From an uncultured Rhodobacterales bacterium (lineage in GTDB: Bacteria > Pseudomonadota > Alphaproteobacteria > Rhodobacterales > Rhodobacteraceae), in contig CALCGO010000070.1 of NCBI GenBank assembly GCA_937901055.1, forward strand, positions 1 through 10,497: a stretch of 10,497 nucleotides of DNA, read 5' to 3'. Position 1 is the stretch's first letter. The number at the start of each line of letters is the position of its first letter. Both the position numbers and the translations under genes were made by a program. The notes under the pieces are model-generated. The model saw nothing but the letters and a program-made list of their open reading frames with translations. It was not told the DNA's origin and ran no database searches. Positions 6,434-10,497 of the stretch are shown one piece after another.

Positions 6434-7219
6434 ATGGCCTTTACTGTCTGCACCTGGAACATCAATTCTGTCCGCCTCCGCGAGCCCTTGGTTCTAAAAC
6501 TGCTTGCCGAAGAAGCACCAGACGTGTTGTGCCTTCAAGAATGCAAATCCCCCACAGATAAAATTCCTACGGAGAATTTCGCTGCGATGGGTTACAACCT
6601 TATCGCGCGAGGGCAGAAGGGTTATAACGGGGTGGCCATCCTTTCCCGCCTACCTATGAAAGACGTCGGCCATCGTGATTTCTGCGAAAAGGGTGACGCG
6701 CGCCATGTGGCTGGACAGCTCGAGAATGGGGTAACCATTCACAATTATTACATTCCTGCCGGTGGCGATGAAGCAGATCGCACGAAAAACGAGAAATTCG
6801 GGCATAAGCTCGATTTCTTGACCGAAATGCGCGACTGGTTTCGTGATGATGCCCCTTCGAAATCTATTCTCGTTGGCGATTTGAATATCGCCCCGCGAGA
6901 GGACGACGTTTGGGATCATAAGAAGTTGTTGAAGGTTGTCAGCCATACCCCGATCGAGGTCGAGCACCTCGCCGCAGCGCAAACCGCTGGCAACTGGGTC
7001 GACATTACCCGGCAGGACATCCCCGAGGGCAAGTTTTACAGTTGGTGGTCTTATCGCGCTAAAGATTGGGACGCTGCCGACAAAGGTCGACGGTTAGACC
7101 ATATCTGGGCAACCGGCGATATTTCTGACACGGCCCATTCCAGTCGATTGTTGCGTGACGCTCGCGGATGGGATCGCCCGTCAGACCATGCGCCGCTGTT
7201 CGCGAGCTTCGATCTGTGA
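6434..7219 (+). CDS. xth: Exodeoxyribonuclease III (AP endonuclease)
   Basis: This is a DNA-repair enzyme of the ExoIII/APE1 family: it cuts at abasic sites, clears blocked 3' ends and degrades duplex DNA 3' to 5'. Its 261 residues match the usual length. The active-site set is complete: N9 (WNINSVR), E36 (LQECK), Y106 (NYYIPAGG), D149 and N151 (VGDLNIAP), D222 (RRLDHIWAT) and the D251-H252 pair (RPSDHAPLFASFDL). YNGVAILSR (64-72) and FYSWWSYR (201-208) are also typical. The ATG at 6434 has GGAG 6 bases upstream. The stop overlaps the GTG of the following crotonase gene (GTGA), so the two are probably co-translated even though their functions seem unrelated. It is separated from the response regulator by a terminator and by a 17-nt element shared with that gene's upstream region. 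Confidence 0.96.
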   Translation: MAFTVCTWNINSVRLREPLVLKLLAEEAPDVLCLQECKSPTDKIPTENFAAMGYNLIARGQKGYNGVAILSRLPMKDVGHRDFCEKGDARHVAGQLENGVTIHNYYIPAGGDEADRTKNEKFGHKLDFLTEMRDWFRDDAPSKSILVGDLNIAPREDDVWDHKKLLKVVSHTPIEVEHLAAAQTAGNWVDITRQDIPEGKFYSWWSYRAKDWDAADKGRRLDHIWATGDISDTAHSSRLLRDARGWDRPSDHAPLFASFDL

Positions 7220-7959
7220 TTGAGGCAACTCTAGAACATGGTATCGGGCGAATTACGCTAAATAACCCCGAGGTTCACAACTCCCTCACACGGACAGCGA
7301 TGAACACAATCCGTTCGACATTGGAAGAGTGGGCAAACAGCGATATTCGTGTGCTTGTCCTCACCGGAACGGGCAAAAGTTTTTGTTCGGGCGTATCACT
7401 TGGCGATGTTGGAACCGGTGATTGGTCGAACAATCCCCTGACTGCCCTGTGCGATACCGTCGAAAACTTCCACACCCCGACAATCTGCGCCCTGAATGGA
7501 GGCGTTTACGGCGGAGGTGCCGAATTGGCCCTTTCGTGTGACTTCAGGGTCGGAGTTGTTGGTATTAAGATGTTTGTGCCAGCGATAAAGATTGGCGTAC
7601 ATTATGAAGCTACCGGCATTGCGCGATATGTCCAGAAACTCGGTTCACAAAGCGCACGGCGGGTGTTTTTGCTTGCGGAAAAGTTTGAAGACAAAGCACT
7701 TCTGGATATTGGGTTTCTGGACTTCCTCGTGCCTGCTGCTGAATCTGACGCGCACGTTGATACGCTTTGCGACACCATCGGCGGCGCCGCGCCACTCGCC
7801 GTACAGGGTATGAAGCGCACCATTTTGGAAGTCAGCCGCGGTAATTTAGATGCAGATGCGGCGGCCAAACGCACAGCAGCATCTTTCGCATCGCAGGATC
7901 ATCGCGAAGGCCTTGCGGCACTTTCACAAAAACGCAAACCGCTGTTTAAAGGCTGTTAA
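7216..7959 (+). CDS. Crotonase-superfamily protein (enoyl-CoA hydratase/isomerase-like)
   Basis: This is a 247-residue acyl-CoA-handling enzyme of the crotonase fold. The N-terminus IGRITLNNPEVHNSLT, the first oxyanion-hole region FCSGVSLGDV (56-65) and the second, NGGVYGGGAELALSCDF (94-110), are all clear. E103 corresponds to the first catalytic glutamate of enoyl-CoA hydratases. The second, normally in a PE.. motif after the F/P stretch, is Ala here (FVPAIKIGVHYEATG, A123). A normal 2-enoyl-CoA hydratase is therefore uncertain, and an isomerase, lyase or hydrolase activity is possible. The GTG at 7216 is taken as the start because it overlaps the xth stop as GTGA and directly begins the family N-terminus; an ATG at 7168 would add 16 residues lying inside xth. 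The stop TAA shares the palindrome TTAA with the stop of the convergent comM gene. Confidence 0.88.
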   Translation: MIEATLEHGIGRITLNNPEVHNSLTRTAMNTIRSTLEEWANSDIRVLVLTGTGKSFCSGVSLGDVGTGDWSNNPLTALCDTVENFHTPTICALNGGVYGGGAELALSCDFRVGVVGIKMFVPAIKIGVHYEATGIARYVQKLGSQSARRVFLLAEKFEDKALLDIGFLDFLVPAAESDAHVDTLCDTIGGAAPLAVQGMKRTILEVSRGNLDADAAAKRTAASFASQDHREGLAALSQKRKPLFKGC

Positions 7960-9488
7960 CCTAGTTTCGCTCGACCAGACGCGGATTCTCGGTAAAATCT
8001 ATAGCTAACGGACTCTGCGATGTGGTGACGCTGAACAATGCGCTCCCCCTCCAAGTCCGCGATCGTCCGACTTACGCGCAAGATACGGTGGTAGGCTCGC
8101 GCACTCATCCGAAAGTGCTGAGCCATTTCGCCAAGCAACTTACGACCCTCGGTTGTGGGTTCTGCTATGGCCTCGAGCAAGGCTCCCTCGGCATCCGAAT
8201 TCGTTGACATCCCGTCGTACTTAGCGAACCGCTCGCGTTGAATTTCTCGGGCCTGAGAGACGCGCACCGCAACCTCCGCCGACCCTTCAGCAGCAGGGGG
8301 CTGTGAAAGGTCCGACACCTCCACGGGCGGAATTTCCACCTTGATATCGAAGCGGTCCATCAAAGGCCCGGAAATCCGGCCCAAATACTCGTCGCCGCAC
8401 AGCGGTACACGAGCGCATGCCCGCTCTGGGTCCGTCAAAAACCCACATTTGCAGGGGTTTGCGGCTGCTAATAGCATGAATTTGCACGGGTATCGCACAT
8501 GAGCGTTCGCGCGCGCCACCACGACGTCGCCCGTTTCAACTGGTTGACGCAAGGTTTCCAGCACAGATCTGGCGAATTCAGGAAACTCGTCCAAAAACAG
8601 GACGCCGTTGTGCGCCAGTGAAATCTCTCCCGGTTTAGCGTTTCGCCCGCCACCTACAATCGCCGCCATGGAGGCCGTGTGGTGCGGCGTGCGAAACGGC
8701 CGCGTTCGCGATATCCCGCCTTCTTTCAGCATCCCAGCAAGCGAATGAATCATCGAAGTTTCCAAGGCCTCGACTGGATCAAGTGGAGGCAGAATTCCAG
8801 GCATCCGCGCGGCAAGCATCGACTTACCCGCGCCCGGTTCACCGATCATAAAAAAGTGATGCCGGCCAGCCGCTGCGATCTCCATCGCGCGTTTGGCTTT
8901 TTCCTGTCCCTTAACATCGCGTAAATCACGTGTGAAATCTTCTGTGTGGACCTCGCCTGGCTCCGACGGCGCCAACACTTTACGCCCGTTAAAATGGTTA
9001 ACCAAATCCAGCAATGAATTCGGAGCGGTCACTTGCGTCGCCCCAACCCATGCGGCCTCCGGGCCGCAATTTTTTGGACAAACCAGCCCGAAATCCGCCT
9101 CCGCCGCGGCCATCGCTGCCGGTAGCGCACCGACGACAGGCACCAAAGTTCCATCCAGCGACAGCTCACCAAGGCAAACCTGTCGCGCGGCCTCGTCTTT
9201 CGGAATAATATCCATCGCAGCAAGTAAGCTCATGGCGATGGGCAGGTCGAAATGCGAACCTTCCTTCAACAAATCAGCTGGTGAGAGATTGATCGTGATC
9301 CGCTTGGCCGGCAGCGCCAATCCCATCGAGGTAATCGCCGCCCGTACTCGTTCCTTGGATTCTGACACTGCCTTGTTCGGCAAGCCAACCATATTGAACG
9401 CCGGAATTCCGGGCGCGAGCGAGCACTGTACCTCGATAAGCTTGGCTTCAACGCCTTGAAAAGCAACGGTGTAGGCGCGCGCAATCAT
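7956..9488 (-). CDS. comM: YifB/ComM-family Mg-chelatase-like AAA+ ATPase
   Basis: This is a 510-residue cytosolic AAA+ ATPase, full length for the family. ComM of Vibrio is a hexameric helicase that promotes branch migration when incoming single-stranded DNA is integrated during natural transformation; other bacteria keep it without known competence. The N-terminal Lon-protease-like domain (about 1-170) holds FNMVGLPNKAVSESKERVRAA and ITINLSPADLLKEGSHFDLPIA. Next come RDVKGQEKAKRAMEIAAAG, Walker A GEPGAGKS (216-223), RPFRTPHHTAS (263-273), Walker B VLFLDEF (296-302), the cysteine-rich loop NPCKCGF..PERACARVPLC (Cys 346, 348, 358 and 364) and RISGPLMDRFD (371-381). The C-terminal Mg-chelatase domain holds MSARAYHRILRVSRTIADL. 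The ATG at 9488 has AGGAG at the usual distance, touching a 16-bp palindrome. It follows the GST-like gene by 60 bp and may share its transcript. Confidence 0.95.
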   Translation of the reverse strand: MIARAYTVAFQGVEAKLIEVQCSLAPGIPAFNMVGLPNKAVSESKERVRAAITSMGLALPAKRITINLSPADLLKEGSHFDLPIAMSLLAAMDIIPKDEAARQVCLGELSLDGTLVPVVGALPAAMAAAEADFGLVCPKNCGPEAAWVGATQVTAPNSLLDLVNHFNGRKVLAPSEPGEVHTEDFTRDLRDVKGQEKAKRAMEIAAAGRHHFFMIGEPGAGKSMLAARMPGILPPLDPVEALETSMIHSLAGMLKEGGISRTRPFRTPHHTASMAAIVGGGRNAKPGEISLAHNGVLFLDEFPEFARSVLETLRQPVETGDVVVARANAHVRYPCKFMLLAAANPCKCGFLTDPERACARVPLCGDEYLGRISGPLMDRFDIKVEIPPVEVSDLSQPPAAEGSAEVAVRVSQAREIQRERFAKYDGMSTNSDAEGALLEAIAEPTTEGRKLLGEMAQHFRMSARAYHRILRVSRTIADLEGERIVQRHHIAESVSYRFYRESASGRAKLG

Positions 9489-9497
9489 GGGGACTCC

Positions 9498-9513
9498 TGT
9501 TCTTTAAAGAACA
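9498..9513. promoter_or_regulatory. 16-bp perfect palindrome ahead of comM
   Basis: TGTTCTTTAAAGAACA reads the same on both strands and lies 10-25 bases upstream of the comM ATG. Its proximal base is also the first base of the AGGAG ribosome binding site, so a protein bound here would block translation initiation or transcript elongation at comM. It is not the GTTC-N7-GTTC direct repeat known as the LexA site of alphaproteobacteria. The binding protein is unknown. Confidence 0.45.
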
Positions 9514-9548
9514 CTTGTCGCGCATTAACCATTTATTTTTCGTTAATT

Positions 9549-10241
9549 TTAGTCGTTCGGCCACGGAATTGTTTCCAGATCCATGTCATAGCCCGGTTGG
9601 ACGTAGTTTTCCGCCAATCCGCCTTCTCGCCAATCTTTGAACGTCGCGTCGGTGATCGTTGACTGGACATAATCATTAGCGAGCGCACTCCTCGGCAACC
9701 CATAAGTCAACAACCGCGTAGCGAGAGGCGCATAAAATGCGTCCGCGATGGAGTATTCTCCGAACAACCACGGGCCGCCTGCACCCCAGCGCGAGCGAGC
9801 CTCACCCCAGATTTCTTCTACGCGTGCGACGTCCGCAAGCACGGCATCGGACGGGGCGAAGCCTTTATAGCAATGCCGTAGGTTCATCGTGCAATCATTG
9901 CGGAGCGATCCGAATCCGGAGTGCATTTCCGCCGTGATTGAACGCGCAAACCCACGGGCGACAGGGTCTAGCGGCCACATGGTTTTATCAGGATGACGTT
10001 CGGCAAGCGTTTCGGCGATGGCTAGGGTATCCGAAACGATGCCGGCGCCGTTGGGTGTATCAAAACGCACGGCCGGCACTAACCGCCCACCGCCAAAACT
10101 TTTCAACATTTCTACGAATTCAGGCGCGTACATTCGGGCCGTCACAACATCCACCGGGATATCGAATTTTGCGAAAAGCAACCAGCCGCGCAAAGACCAG
10201 CTGGAATATGTTTTGTCACCAATTGCTAATGAATACGTCAT
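9549..10241 (-). CDS. Glutathione S-transferase-family protein
   Basis: This is a 230-residue cytosolic protein with the two-domain GST layout. The thioredoxin-like N-terminal domain (about 1-85) contains TYSSWSLRGWLLFAKF (11-26), where a serine of the SSWS stretch is the likely glutathione-activating residue. It also has the cis-proline region RLVPAV (53-58) and the glutathione-contacting SDTLAIAETLAE (70-81). The helical C-terminal domain (about 95-220) has WLFGEYSIADAFYAP (158-172), with the S..D capping box typical of GSTs. It could conjugate glutathione to electrophiles or have another thiol-dependent role; the substrate is not predictable. The ATG at 10241 is preceded by GGGAGA at good spacing. 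It lies 72 bp downstream of the histidine-phosphatase gene and 60 bp upstream of comM, all on the same strand, with no terminator seen between them. Confidence 0.88.
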   Translation of the reverse strand: MTYSLAIGDKTYSSWSLRGWLLFAKFDIPVDVVTARMYAPEFVEMLKSFGGGRLVPAVRFDTPNGAGIVSDTLAIAETLAERHPDKTMWPLDPVARGFARSITAEMHSGFGSLRNDCTMNLRHCYKGFAPSDAVLADVARVEEIWGEARSRWGAGGPWLFGEYSIADAFYAPLATRLLTYGLPRSALANDYVQSTITDATFKDWREGGLAENYVQPGYDMDLETIPWPND

Positions 10242-10313
10242 CGAATCTCCCTTTTCCTTTAAGCCTAGACATGGCCGCTGCCACCGTCCAATCAGAAAAC
10301 GGGATAGGTTACA

Positions 10314-10497
10314 TCACGGTAAATGATTGACCCCGTGCACCCGCCAAGATTTGGGCGAATGTAGATAATCGAGTCTCGTGACCGAAAGGTTGTCTATTTT
10401 GAAGGCAAACGCCGCCTTCGCATTCATTCCGCTGGCGCGCTGCAGAGCGGTAAGAATCGCTGCGAAATGGCCTACAACGATGATATCGCCTGTTCCG
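10314..10497 (-). CDS. Histidine phosphatase (phosphoglycerate mutase-like) family, C-terminal part
   Basis: Only the last 60 residues are in the window; the gene runs off the right edge. In frame, the minus strand reads GDIIVVGHFAAILTALQRA, then AFAFKIDNLSVTRLDYL and the end SWRVHGVNHLP before a TGA at 10316-10314. The VVGHF..I segment matches the second catalytic-histidine strand of the histidine phosphatase superfamily (usually V.HG..I), and FKIDNLSVTRLDY followed by W.V..VNHLP is the usual way these proteins end. The RHG motif that would confirm the assignment lies outside the window. The substrate is unknown; relatives act on phosphorylated sugars, nucleotides or cobalamin intermediates. 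It is upstream of the GST-like gene on the same strand and may be its operon partner. Confidence 0.75.
   Translation of the reverse strand, partial: GTGDIIVVGHFAAILTALQRASGMNAKAAFAFKIDNLSVTRLDYLHSPKSWRVHGVNHLP

Noticed and set aside
7168..7215. An earlier ATG start for the crotonase gene, giving 16 extra residues.
   Set aside because: The added residues are an out-of-frame reading of the xth end. The GTG in the GTGA overlap begins exactly at the family N-terminus.
9498..9513. Reading the comM palindrome as a LexA (SOS) box.
   Set aside because: The alphaproteobacterial LexA site is a direct GTTC-N7-GTTC repeat, while this is an inverted GTTC-N6-GAAC.
9504..9546. Several TTAA motifs upstream of comM, suggesting a CtrA site.
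   Set aside because: The CtrA consensus needs TTAA-N7-TTAA. The spacings here are 17 and 14, so the motif does not fit.
10271..10330. A 19-codon plus-strand frame reading like the first residues of an enoyl-CoA hydratase (ENGIGYITVND).
   Set aside because: It stops at once, its last third lies inside the histidine-phosphatase coding end, and no crotonase sequence continues in any frame afterwards. The likeness is too short to call a relic gene.

Overview
The window looks like ordinary chromosomal DNA from an alphaproteobacterium, most likely of the Rhodobacterales (Roseobacter-type). The reasons are the moderately high GC, GTG starts, tight ATGA/GTGA gene overlaps, and protein types typical of that group: a GTP cyclohydrolase II with a long N-terminal domain, a CenR-like response regulator beside exonuclease III, and a CoA-type Nudix hydrolase joined to a CCA-adding enzyme. 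This assignment is inferred from protein appearance, not from a search. No tRNA, rRNA, insertion sequence, CRISPR array or phage gene was seen, and no gene-free stretch exceeds 300 bases.

Layout. (1) 1-1410, plus strand: the 3' part of hemF (aerobic haem synthesis), then a small gamma-glutamylcyclotransferase-fold protein. (2) 1387-5466, minus strand, read right to left: ribA (GTP cyclohydrolase II with a decayed RibB-like front half), a CoA-pyrophosphatase-type Nudix hydrolase and a CCA tRNA nucleotidyltransferase, joined by 3-bp and 10-bp overlaps. After 54 bp come two LysE/RhtB-type exporter paralogues joined by an ATGA overlap. (3) 5467-5636: a 170-bp divergent promoter region containing a 12-bp perfect inverted repeat. 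(4) 5637-7959, plus strand: an OmpR/PhoB-type response regulator with a clear rho-independent terminator, then xth (exonuclease III) and a crotonase-family gene coupled to it by a GTGA overlap. (5) 7956-10497, minus strand: the 3' end of a histidine-phosphatase gene, a glutathione S-transferase-like gene, and comM/yifB (Mg-chelatase-like AAA+ ATPase).

How the genes relate. The minus-strand ribA cluster is probably one transcript that joins cofactor synthesis, nucleotide clean-up and tRNA maturation, with the exporter pair either reading through or using its own promoter. The response regulator has no kinase beside it. Both convergent junctions (1387-1410 and 7956-7959) overlap, leaving no intergenic space for a terminator.

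I found no convincing new multi-gene system. The items most worth a second look are non-coding: the double GAAA-N2-TTTC inverted repeat between ribA and the response regulator, a 16-bp perfect palindrome touching the comM ribosome binding site, a 17-nt element shared upstream of the response regulator and xth, and an imperfect palindrome ahead of the exporter pair. Among proteins, the RibA front domain and the crotonase lacking one catalytic glutamate stand out.
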